Assembly (NCBI GenBank): GCA_017694785.1
Contig: JADIMK010000039.1
Location: forward strand, 1-41,492
Length of the DNA stretch: 41,492 bases
Direction: 5' to 3'
Source of the DNA: Candidatus Cryptobacteroides intestinigallinarum
GTDB lineage: Bacteria; Bacteroidota; Bacteroidia; Bacteroidales; UBA932
Shown: positions 15,954 to 24,188 of the stretch, in pieces
How the letters are laid out: each line of letters opens with the position of its first letter
Numbering within the stretch: position 1 is the first letter of the stretch
The notes under the pieces: model-generated
Seen by the model: only the letters and a program-made list of their open reading frames with translations
The model's database searches: none
What the model was told of the DNA's origin: nothing
Made by a program: the position numbers and the translations under genes

Positions 15954-17336
15954 CTAAAGCACAGGCACAAGCTTGCCTACAGAACTGATGGCATCCGAGA
16001 CGACAGTGAGTCCCTTTGCAGCCTCGGCGGTCTCAGGGTCGATCCTGTAGACAGCCGGCTGCGCTCCGTCATTCGTGACGACAGGGATATAGATGACTCC
16101 ACCTTCAGCAAAAGGAGCGCTTCCGAATGACGATATGTTGTCTCGGGCAGGTAATCCCTTCGTGACATAGCTGAATTCCTTTGTACTGCCTCTGAACACG
16201 GCTATGGCATTGGTGCCGCCGCCGATTCCTCCGATGGCATTCTGGGCATCTGTCCCTCCTGTGTACATCTGCAGAAGGAAATAGTCACGGTCGATATGCC
16301 AGCAGCGGTATATCGCAAAGCCTCCGGAAAGTTCTTCTATATTGCAGTAATATGAAGGATCGAACTCCTCGGCTCCGGCATTGATCCTGACGACCCCGGA
16401 AGGAAGAGTCCCGGTCTTCTTGAAATCGCCCGTATGGCTGCGTCCATAGCCCGGAGAGAAGACATATACATTGCCTTCGTCGTCAGCCCAGATGGTCTGG
16501 TAATACTGGGACTTCTGCCTGCCGCTGGCAAAGCCTATCCTGTCAGTCTTCAGTATCACCGGATCGGTGAAGGTATTGTCGTCATATATCGCGACCCATG
16601 CATTGTCAGGGAATTGCGTCGTAGGGATGACCCCTATGTCGAACGAGCCGCTTCCCTGGCCTCCGGCATAGGTTGATATCAGTTCAGGATATGTGACAAG
16701 GGATCCGCCGTCATACCTGACCCCGTATTTGCTCATCCCCATAGGCACCACGGAAGTATAGATGCGTCCGCCTGTCTCGACAAGTCCGGAGAATGTCACG
16801 AACTCTCCGTTGCCCAGGAAATTCTCACCAGGGATCACGGAAGTCCTGTTGTTTTCCGCCTCGACATCAAGATAGTTGAACCCGATGCCCTTGGCCTGGT
16901 TGCCCTCGCTGTCCTTTGTATCTGTATCGACGGCAGAAGCTGTGATTATGTAATCTCCGGCTATTCCGTAGGTTGTGAACCTGGTGATATTGTATGTCTT
17001 AGGCCGGAGCACCACTTCCCCATCGAAATCCATGGCAAAAGATGATGTACCTCCGGCATTGCCATCATTGTATTTCAGATTGTACAGATACCTGTCCTTG
17101 TAGTAGACCCACTGGGTGCCTCCGTCTGCCTCGACTCCGGAGTTGCGGGCAGAGATTTCCCCGCTGTCTATCGTCCGGGACTGAAGCACGGCATTGACAT
17201 TGTCCACGGTAGCCGTGACAATATAGTTTCCCAGGGAAGTGCCCTGACCATCCGGAACATGCCTGTCCTCGCAGGAGGCAAATAATGCGCAGGCGCATAT
17301 CGCGGCTGCATGCAATAACAATGTTCTTGTTTCCAT
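15954..17336 (-). CDS. xusB: DUF4374 lipoprotein, XusB-like siderophore-binding protein
   Basis: This 460-residue lipoprotein has lipobox LFASC (Cys22). The remainder is a repeated beta-rich fold consistent with a propeller, with blades such as TQWVYYKDRYLYNLKY, GEFVTFSGLVETGGRIYTSV and IWADDEGNVYVFSPG. These are features of the DUF4374 family. XusB of Bacteroides thetaiotaomicron, the DUF4374 member of the xus operon, is a surface lipoprotein that binds siderophores made by other bacteria and passes them to the TonB receptor. The same job is inferred here from gene order (receptor, DUF4374, PepSY). The ligand is unknown. It lies 114 bases after xusA and 75 bases before xusC. Confidence 0.8.
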   Translation of the reverse strand: METRTLLLHAAAICACALFASCEDRHVPDGQGTSLGNYIVTATVDNVNAVLQSRTIDSGEISARNSGVEADGGTQWVYYKDRYLYNLKYNDGNAGGTSSFAMDFDGEVVLRPKTYNITRFTTYGIAGDYIITASAVDTDTKDSEGNQAKGIGFNYLDVEAENNRTSVIPGENFLGNGEFVTFSGLVETGGRIYTSVVPMGMSKYGVRYDGGSLVTYPELISTYAGGQGSGSFDIGVIPTTQFPDNAWVAIYDDNTFTDPVILKTDRIGFASGRQKSQYYQTIWADDEGNVYVFSPGYGRSHTGDFKKTGTLPSGVVRINAGAEEFDPSYYCNIEELSGGFAIYRCWHIDRDYFLLQMYTGGTDAQNAIGGIGGGTNAIAVFRGSTKEFSYVTKGLPARDNISSFGSAPFAEGGVIYIPVVTNDGAQPAVYRIDPETAEAAKGLTVVSDAISSVGKLVPVL

Positions 17337-17450
17337 ATGCTAATGTTTTATACTACTATTCAATATTCTATACTTATGTTTCTATACCATCATAAGCTAT
17401 AGACTGTCCTGGTTTAAATCAGCCGATGACTTCATAAATCCATCAGGCCG

Positions 17451-20114
17451 TCACTTTTCAAGATATATCCTCAGCTTGCCATAGAAGGCCCGTCCGGCTT
17501 TCTGGAGACTGAAGTTGTCATAGAGTTTCTCGTCAGTGAGGTTGCGGCATTCTAATGATATGCTGTATTTTCCGTCACCTATACTGTAGGAGAGGCTTAC
17601 ATTGTGGGAGAACTGGGACGGGACCCTCTTTTTGGAGGACGCGCTTCCTACAGTCTCCCAATAGAGAGGAAAGCTGTGCATATAGAAATTGTCGTATGAG
17701 AGCACAAGGTCATTGCCTTTCCAGATGCAGTCCTTCCATGTGAATGTGAGGTCGGAACTTGCGAAAAGATAAGGCTGGTTGGGGATGCGCGCCTTGTATG
17801 TGAGACTCTCCTGGAGAGTACCTCCGGCCACATATCTCTCATTGTTGCGTACATCCATATCTGTGAAGGTCCCGCCGATGCTCAGCCAGTGCGACCAGCT
17901 GTAGCGCAGCGATATGTTGAAGCCCTTTGTGCCGACCCGTCCGTGGTTCTCGTATGAGGCATAGGTCTTGCCCCCGTTCTGGGTGTCGGCGCGGCGCATG
18001 ATATAGTCCTTGGTGTCACGGTATATGAGGCTTCCTTCGGCATATATGGAATGCTGTCCGAAGCTCCGGGTATAGCTTATGTTGAGATTTGCATTGTCAC
18101 TGTTTTCCGGACGGAGGTCAATGGAGCCCATCTCCAGGTCTTCATCACCGAAGAGCTCGTCTACCGTTGGAAGCCGGAATGCCTTTTCGTAGGACAGCTT
18201 GAACTGCAGTCCCTTTACGACAAACCACGTACCTGCGGCCCCATAGCCGAAAGTGCTCACACGGCTGACTGTGTTCACATAGCTACCCACCCCGTCCGAG
18301 GATGTGGAGACAGGACCTTCGCAGTACTGGCTGTAATATTTCCCGAAGACAGAAAGGTTCCAGCGGCGGGAAAGCTCTATCCTGTAGGAAAGTCCCGCGA
18401 TGTTCTTGACCGTATTCTTAGGAATGGTATAGTCAGTGATGACTGATGTAAGATCCGACTTGCTTTTCCTTGAGAATGTGTTCAGGACATTGCTGAATGA
18501 GAAGAAATGCGCATGGCCGATATTGTATTCGGCATTGAAGGATACATTCCAGTTGGTGTTCCGGAAGGCAGAGTTCTGGTAGGACTGTTCGCCGACCGAT
18601 CCTCCGAGATATTTCTTTTCCCCGAGCCAGTTGTAGCGGAAGGTCGATGTGTCGACATTATGTGTGAGGTTGTCGTTGAATGTCGTGGTAAGGGAGACAT
18701 CCAGTCCTTTTGTGAAGAGGTCTCTCTTGCGGTACTCCAGGGAAGGGGTCACAGACCAGCCCTTGCGGAACTTCTGCCCGAAGACAACCTCCTGTCTTAC
18801 ACCAGTCTGTATGTCCTTGTGGAAGCGGGCATAGCGCAGACTCAGCACAAGCCTGTCGGCAAATTTCCTGTCGACAAGGCCGATCTTGGCAATGCCGGCT
18901 TCATTGTGGTAGGTGTCATTAAAGCGGCGTACATGTTCAATGACCGAATTGTCTGTTGTAGTGGTCCCGTCCTGGTTGAAATGCTCGACTGGAGTATCTA
19001 CCCAGTAGCTGTTGTCGGAATAGTTCTGGAAGAGATTGACCTCGTACATGAGTCCGTTGCTGAAGGTCTGTCCGAAATTGACATAGGACTTGTGCGTGTT
19101 GAACGATCCGTAGGAATACGAAGCATCCAGAAACCAGCGGCGCGGCTTGCGGCCGGTGACTATGTTGATCACACCTCCGATGGCGTCTGTGCCGAATGTC
19201 ACAGGCACAACACCCTTGTAGACTTCGATGCGCTCAGCATAGTTGATAGGTATATTGTTGATGCTGAATGAATTTCCCGCACCCTCCTGAGGCACTCCGT
19301 CTATGAACACCTTGATATGGCTGCCGCTGAATCCGTCCAGCATCAGCTGCATGTCCGAGCCGACTCCGCCTGATTCACGGAGTTTCATGCCCGGCATCTT
19401 TACAAGGGCATCGCCCAGACTTCTTGCTGTATTCGTAAGGGACTTTGTCTCTACCGCGACAGTGTTGAAGGCAGATTTCCTTACACGTCCTGCACCTCCG
19501 GCAGCAGTGACGACGGCCTCACCTATCGTCTCCCTCTCAGGACTGATGTCAACAGAGACAAAGGTCGACGGTTGGATTTCAGCCACTTTGTGCTCCGCAC
19601 CTTCTCCCCGCTCATGACGGCCAGCGTCCCGGCGTGATGGTCCCTGGCTGTGGAAAGAAAGGGTATCTGTAGCTGTCTCCGCAGACCTGCCTGCTACCGG
19701 AGAAACAAGCCGCACACGTCTTTCGGCAGCTGTGTAGCCGACAGCGGAGACGACCAGCACATATTCTCCTTCCGGAGCCTCGACAGTCCACCTTCCGGAC
19801 TCGTCTGTCTGTATGCCGTAGCCGGTATCCTTGAGATATACTGTAGCAAAATCTATCGTGTCCGAATCTTCCCTGCAGATGACTTCCCCGGAAAACCGCA
19901 CAGTCCTCACTATGCTTTCATCAGATGAAGACAAGACGACGGGAACAGCGGCAGCGCTTTCTGACGGGATGATATCAGCTTCTGAAGCAGCTGCATAGGC
20001 CCCGGATAGAGTGAACGGAGCGAAGAGCAATAATGCTGAAAGGCATTCCTTTGAGCCCGGATGAACAGGGATAGAGGGTATAATGTATGACAGTTGCTTG
20101 ATTATCTTGTACAT
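17451..20114 (-). CDS. xusA: TonB-dependent receptor, XusA-like (ferric siderophore uptake)
   Basis: From the ATG at 20114 this is an 887-residue outer-membrane receptor. A long signal region (to about residue 45, ending GAYAAASE) is followed by a carboxypeptidase-regulatory-like domain (about 70-125). Next come a Ser/His/Glu-rich linker, a TonB-box-like EAVVTAAG, and a plug with SLGDALVKMPGMKLRE, VFIDGVPQEG and GGVINIVTGRKP. A 22-strand barrel ends at FYGKLRIYLEK. The plug and length fit a FepA/FhuA-type siderophore receptor rather than a SusC. The promoter box at 20134 lies inside a longer in-frame extension, which makes 20114 the likely start. It heads the Xus-like operon. Confidence 0.85.
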   Translation of the reverse strand: MYKIIKQLSYIIPSIPVHPGSKECLSALLLFAPFTLSGAYAAASEADIIPSESAAAVPVVLSSSDESIVRTVRFSGEVICREDSDTIDFATVYLKDTGYGIQTDESGRWTVEAPEGEYVLVVSAVGYTAAERRVRLVSPVAGRSAETATDTLSFHSQGPSRRDAGRHERGEGAEHKVAEIQPSTFVSVDISPERETIGEAVVTAAGGAGRVRKSAFNTVAVETKSLTNTARSLGDALVKMPGMKLRESGGVGSDMQLMLDGFSGSHIKVFIDGVPQEGAGNSFSINNIPINYAERIEVYKGVVPVTFGTDAIGGVINIVTGRKPRRWFLDASYSYGSFNTHKSYVNFGQTFSNGLMYEVNLFQNYSDNSYWVDTPVEHFNQDGTTTTDNSVIEHVRRFNDTYHNEAGIAKIGLVDRKFADRLVLSLRYARFHKDIQTGVRQEVVFGQKFRKGWSVTPSLEYRKRDLFTKGLDVSLTTTFNDNLTHNVDTSTFRYNWLGEKKYLGGSVGEQSYQNSAFRNTNWNVSFNAEYNIGHAHFFSFSNVLNTFSRKSKSDLTSVITDYTIPKNTVKNIAGLSYRIELSRRWNLSVFGKYYSQYCEGPVSTSSDGVGSYVNTVSRVSTFGYGAAGTWFVVKGLQFKLSYEKAFRLPTVDELFGDEDLEMGSIDLRPENSDNANLNISYTRSFGQHSIYAEGSLIYRDTKDYIMRRADTQNGGKTYASYENHGRVGTKGFNISLRYSWSHWLSIGGTFTDMDVRNNERYVAGGTLQESLTYKARIPNQPYLFASSDLTFTWKDCIWKGNDLVLSYDNFYMHSFPLYWETVGSASSKKRVPSQFSHNVSLSYSIGDGKYSISLECRNLTDEKLYDNFSLQKAGRAFYGKLRIYLEK

Positions 20115-20133
20115 ATCTTTTTCTAAAGAGCTG

Positions 20134-20165
20134 CAAAGATAACCTGAGCCACCCCTAGGAGGCAA
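20134..20165 (-). promoter_or_regulatory. Bacteroidota-type promoter for the Xus-like operon
   Basis: On the minus strand TATCTTTG (20134-20141) matches TAnnTTTG, and an ATTG lies 21 bases upstream as a possible -33 element. The start would be near 20129, 15 bases before the xusA ATG. No convincing Fur box of the classical 19-bp kind was seen. Confidence 0.6.
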
Positions 20166-20202
20166 TCCCTATTTGTTGGTATTATGCCTGTCAGCATGGA
20201 GT

Positions 20203-20251
20203 GACGAGGCTGCAATGGATCCGGAAAGGCGTGGCCGGCCGCGGCCTCGTC
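20203..20251 (-). repeat. Inverted repeat after feoB
   Basis: GACGAGGC (20203-20210) and GCCTCGTC (20244-20251) are perfect complements around a 33-base loop rich in GGCC. It lies 20 bases past the feoB stop, but no T run follows on either strand. It may be a weak or Rho-assisted terminator or an mRNA-stabilising stem. Confidence 0.35.
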
Positions 20252-20271
20252 ATAACAGATGCAGTGCTATA

Positions 20272-22818
20272 TCAGAACAGCAGAGCTATGCGGTAGACTA
20301 TGAATGCAAGCACCCAGGCGAGGATGACTGTATAGACAGCAGATCCTATCGCCCACTTCCAGCCTCCGGCCTCCTGCCTGATGGCCACGAAAGTAGCCAC
20401 ACACGGGAAGTAGAGCAGGATGAACACCATGAATGCAAGTGCAGACGCAGGAGTCATCGCCCTCTGGAGCGCCCTCTGGAGCATGGTTTCTCCGGATACG
20501 CCATCAGCTGAATCCTGGATGCTCCCGGTACTGCCCTTGACAACTTCCGGCACCGCAGCACTGCTCTGTACAGCACTTCCGGAAGGAAGATCCATTGCCT
20601 CGATCTCGGCCTCCTCGGCACTGTACATTACTCCGAGGGTACTTACCACAAGCTCCTTTGCACCGATGCCGGAAAGGATGCCTACACCCATCTTCCAGTC
20701 GAAGCCCAATGGCTTGAGCACAGGCTCGATGGCCTTGCCTATATATCCTATGTAAGAATGCTCCTGCTGCTCGGCTACATTACTGTAGGCCTTGTGGTTA
20801 GGGAAATATCCCAGGAACCAGATGACGATGGAGCATACAAGTATGATTCCGGCCATCTTGTGGAGATACTGCTTGCCCTTCTCCCATGTATGCCTGAAGA
20901 CTGACTTTGCAGTAGGCACCCTGTAAGGAGGGAGCTCCATGACGAAAGGAAGGTCATCGTCCTTGATGAAGCGGCTCATCACCTTGGCCGAAAGCACAGC
21001 CAGTATGATACCAAGGGCATAGATCCCCAGCATCACCAGACCTCCGTAGTGAGGGAAGAATGCTCCTACGAGAAGTATATATATAGGCAGACGTCCCGCA
21101 CAGGACATAAGAGGTATGATAAGGATGGTTATGAGTCTGCTCTTGCGGCTCTCGATGGTCCTTGTGGCCATGATTGCAGGCACATTGCAGCCGAATCCCA
21201 TTATCATAGGGATGAATGACTTGCCATGCAGCCCCATCTTGTGCATGAGCTTGTCCATGATGAAGGCGGCCCTGGCCATGTAGCCAGAGTCCTCAAGCAG
21301 GGATATGAACAGATACAGCAGCAGGATATTCGGGAGGAACACAAGGACACTTCCCACGCCTCCGATTATGCCGTCGACGACAAGATCCTTCACAGCGCCT
21401 TCCTTCATGTAGGCAGACACGAAGTCTCCGACCTTCTCTACCAGCCATTCGATCCACTGCATCGGATAGTCCCCGATGACAAACGTGCATTCGAACACAA
21501 GGTAAAGCATGAAGAAGAATATCGGGAATGCAAGCCACTTGTTGGTGACCACGGCATCGATCCTGTCTGTGATGGTATTTCTTCTGCGCTGCTCCTTGAA
21601 CGGATGATAGGTCTCGGCAAGGGCACCCTGTATGAAGGCATATTTGGCATCCACTATGGCTGATTCTGTGCTGGTATGCAGCAGAGAGTCTATCCTTTTC
21701 TGCTCCTCGAACCTTGCGGCTATGATCTCGTCCCTGTCCGGAAGAGATTCGACGACTTTCTCTATGTCCTTGTCGTTCTCAAGATATTTGATGGCAAGGT
21801 ATCGTGTTGAATATTTGAACCTTATCTCTTCATTCTTCTGTATCAGGAGCTTTATGCGGTCAATGCTCTTTTCCAGCTCTACACCGTGGTTGATATGTAT
21901 ATGGCGGCTCAGCTGAGGAGTGTTCCTTTCATAGACCTGTATCACCATGTCGAACAGATCGGATATCCCCTGGCCGCTCCTGCTGACAGTAGGCACTATC
22001 GGGAGACCGAGCAGATGACCGAGGGTCTTTATGTCAAGCTCGTCCTTCCTGGCCAGGAGCTCATCGTACATGTTCAGGGCCATCACGACTCTGAGGTTCA
22101 TGTCTATGAGCTGTGTGGTGAGATACAGGTTGCGTTCTATGTTTGAGGAGTCTATGACATTTATCACCACATCAGGCACATCCTCGATGAGATTGCGCCT
22201 GACATAGAGCTCCTCAGGGCTGTAGGCGGAAAGGGAATATGTCCCCGGAAGATCCACTATGGTGAACTTGTAGCCGCCGTAATCGAAATGGCCTTCCTTG
22301 GCATCGACCGTCACTCCGCTGTAGTTGCCCACATGTTCGTGGCTTCCGGATGCTATATTGAAAAGAGAAGTCTTTCCGCAGTTAGGGTTTCCTACCAGAG
22401 CTACCCGGATCATCTTGCTGCGCTCGGCAGCCATCTGGGCCATCTCCTTTTCTATATCTTTCTCCGAGTCAACGCCTTTCGCTGCATCATCCGCAGCGGT
22501 TCTGCCGGACTTTTCCACATCCTGGTTATCGCTGCACTCAGGTACCTCTATAGGAGGTACAGCCTCCTGGGAAGCCATCGCAGCCTTTGCCTCGCTCTCG
22601 CTTATGACTTCTATCTTGTCTGCTTCCTCCCTTCTGAGGGATATCTTGTATCCGATGATCTCATACTCTATCGGATCCTTCAGAGGAGCATTCAATATGA
22701 CATTGACAAGCTTTCCTCTGACAAATCCCATCTCCGTGATCCTCTTGCGGAAGCTTCCGTGGCCGTTTACCTTCACTATTACAGCTTTCTCTCCAGTCTT
22801 AAGTTCTGACAGTTTCAT
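20272..22818 (-). CDS. feoB: Ferrous iron transporter, FeoA-FeoB fusion
   Basis: This 848-residue protein has an N-terminal FeoA (SH3-like) domain (about residues 1-73) and an acidic linker to about 135. The FeoB GTPase follows: G1 GNPNCGKT at 143-150, G3 DLPG at 189-192, G4 NMYD at 249-252 and G5-like SRSGQG. A helical domain and a C-terminal transmembrane permease complete it, with Gate motifs such as the GFGCNVPAIMATRT segment and a second Cys-bearing FPCVATFVA. It imports Fe(II) across the inner membrane. The start has an AGGAG Shine-Dalgarno 6 bases upstream, rare in this window. It lies 126 bases after the Cus-type outer-membrane factor gene, and a near-consensus promoter plus a palindrome in that gap suggest its own control. 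Confidence 0.95.
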   Translation of the reverse strand: MKLSELKTGEKAVIVKVNGHGSFRKRITEMGFVRGKLVNVILNAPLKDPIEYEIIGYKISLRREEADKIEVISESEAKAAMASQEAVPPIEVPECSDNQDVEKSGRTAADDAAKGVDSEKDIEKEMAQMAAERSKMIRVALVGNPNCGKTSLFNIASGSHEHVGNYSGVTVDAKEGHFDYGGYKFTIVDLPGTYSLSAYSPEELYVRRNLIEDVPDVVINVIDSSNIERNLYLTTQLIDMNLRVVMALNMYDELLARKDELDIKTLGHLLGLPIVPTVSRSGQGISDLFDMVIQVYERNTPQLSRHIHINHGVELEKSIDRIKLLIQKNEEIRFKYSTRYLAIKYLENDKDIEKVVESLPDRDEIIAARFEEQKRIDSLLHTSTESAIVDAKYAFIQGALAETYHPFKEQRRRNTITDRIDAVVTNKWLAFPIFFFMLYLVFECTFVIGDYPMQWIEWLVEKVGDFVSAYMKEGAVKDLVVDGIIGGVGSVLVFLPNILLLYLFISLLEDSGYMARAAFIMDKLMHKMGLHGKSFIPMIMGFGCNVPAIMATRTIESRKSRLITILIIPLMSCAGRLPIYILLVGAFFPHYGGLVMLGIYALGIILAVLSAKVMSRFIKDDDLPFVMELPPYRVPTAKSVFRHTWEKGKQYLHKMAGIILVCSIVIWFLGYFPNHKAYSNVAEQQEHSYIGYIGKAIEPVLKPLGFDWKMGVGILSGIGAKELVVSTLGVMYSAEEAEIEAMDLPSGSAVQSSAAVPEVVKGSTGSIQDSADGVSGETMLQRALQRAMTPASALAFMVFILLYFPCVATFVAIRQEAGGWKWAIGSAVYTVILAWVLAFIVYRIALLF

Positions 22819-22840
22819 CTCTTTCTCCTTTTTCCGGCGC

Positions 22841-22864
22841 CGAATATACGAAAAATGACGTCAT
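22841..22864 (-). promoter_or_regulatory. Possible feoB promoter with adjacent palindromic operator
   Basis: On the minus strand TATATTCG (22841-22848) differs from TAnnTTTG at one base and would give an 18-base leader carrying the AGGAG site. The perfect 10-bp palindrome ATGACGTCAT (22855-22864) sits just upstream, between the -7 and -33 positions, where a repressor could block polymerase. The regulator is unknown. Confidence 0.4.
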
Positions 22865-22944
22865 GAAGAACATCTGTTCCCTTAAAATACCAACTTCTTG
22901 CGAGGGGACATAGCAGGAAAGCAAGAAATAGGGAGAATCAAGGT

Positions 22945-24177
22945 CTAAAGTCTGTTGCTGTAGATCTTTGCCATCAGTTTCTGCCAGCTGTTGCGAAGAC
23001 CTATGCATGAGGTAAGGTTGCTGTAGATGCCAGAAGCTTCTACAAAATAGTCTATGAGAGAAATCTCGCCTCCCTCCACAGCCTTGTTGAGAAGCTCCAG
23101 AGTTTCTCTCATCAGCGGCTCATCGTAAGCCTCAATGGCAGCCTTCATCCGGACAGCGTCATTTATGGCAGTACGGATCTCAGTCTCAGCCTGCAGCCTC
23201 ACAGAACTCAGCGTGCTGTGGGCAGCTGCGGACCTGGCCTTTGACATTGCCACCTTGCGGTGGTTGGAATATAGAGGGATCGATCCACCGACTATGAAGC
23301 CGTGCTCCGCTTCGCGTATCTCCGTGTTCCTGCGGTAGCCTATCTCAAGCTTAGGGATCCAGCCCTGGCGGTTGACCGACACGTCCTTTACGGCAGCTGC
23401 AGCGGCATTTTCTGCAGACGAGACAGCGGCATCAGCGCTGAGGTATTCCTCAACGGCAGCCTCCGGATCGGTGATTTCCTCTACAAGCGGATACCAGTCT
23501 GCTGTAAAATCTATCTCCCGGCCACCGTTCATGGCGGTAAGGGCCCGGCATGAGGCATCAAGGGCAGAACTGTTCTCTGCCACGGCTGTAGCCACTCCCA
23601 TGAGTTCCATCCTTATCTTGTTGACTTCAAGGGCAGATGCATCTCCTGTCTCATATCTCTTGCTGTACAGGGAAAGAAGCTCACTGGCTATCGAGGACTG
23701 CATGTCAAGAATCTCACCGATCTGCCTGTACATTATTATGTCAAGACAGAGGTTCTTGGCCTGGAGGAGGACCTTTCTGCGTTCATTTTCCAGTCCCTTG
23801 TCGAGAGATGCCTGCATGAGTTCATTCCTCTTGTGTCTTGCCGCGTACAGCGTAGGGAAATCGAAGCCCTGTGAAACTATGAGTTCCGAACCGGACTCTC
23901 CGCTTATTCCTCCTTTATAGAACGAGCTGTACTCGACGGACGGATCTTCAGGTACATTCTCTCCCTTCATCTGGAAAGTCTGTGCCTGGACATCCTCCAT
24001 ATATGCGGAAAGGGAAGGATTGTTCCCTGCTATAGCGGAAAGCACCTCTTCTATGCTCTCTGTCCTGAGTACCGGTGCCTCGGCCATCTGGACGCTGACA
24101 GAGTCATCCTGGGCACACAAGGCCACCGGAAAGGATGCCATGCATAATGCAGCTGACAAATATTCCATTATATCCAT
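22945..24177 (-). CDS. Outer-membrane factor (TolC family), CusC-like
   Basis: From MDIMEYLSAALCMASF at 24177 this is a 410-residue protein with a signal peptide that probably ends at LCAQ. It has the TolC-type duplicated coiled-coil helices: LSAYMEDVQAQTFQM, a long helix around AGDASALEVNKIRMELMGVA, and the second repeat ending near LLNKAVEGGEISLIDYFVEAS. There is no lipobox. It should form the outer-membrane channel of the adjacent metal RND pump. It starts 11 bases after the CusA-type stop; a longer upstream start would overlap that gene and bury the signal peptide. It is the last member of the fur-cusBAC block before feoB. Confidence 0.85.
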   Translation of the reverse strand: MDIMEYLSAALCMASFPVALCAQDDSVSVQMAEAPVLRTESIEEVLSAIAGNNPSLSAYMEDVQAQTFQMKGENVPEDPSVEYSSFYKGGISGESGSELIVSQGFDFPTLYAARHKRNELMQASLDKGLENERRKVLLQAKNLCLDIIMYRQIGEILDMQSSIASELLSLYSKRYETGDASALEVNKIRMELMGVATAVAENSSALDASCRALTAMNGGREIDFTADWYPLVEEITDPEAAVEEYLSADAAVSSAENAAAAAVKDVSVNRQGWIPKLEIGYRRNTEIREAEHGFIVGGSIPLYSNHRKVAMSKARSAAAHSTLSSVRLQAETEIRTAINDAVRMKAAIEAYDEPLMRETLELLNKAVEGGEISLIDYFVEASGIYSNLTSCIGLRNSWQKLMAKIYSNRL

Positions 24178-24188
24178 GTTTTCTGTCT

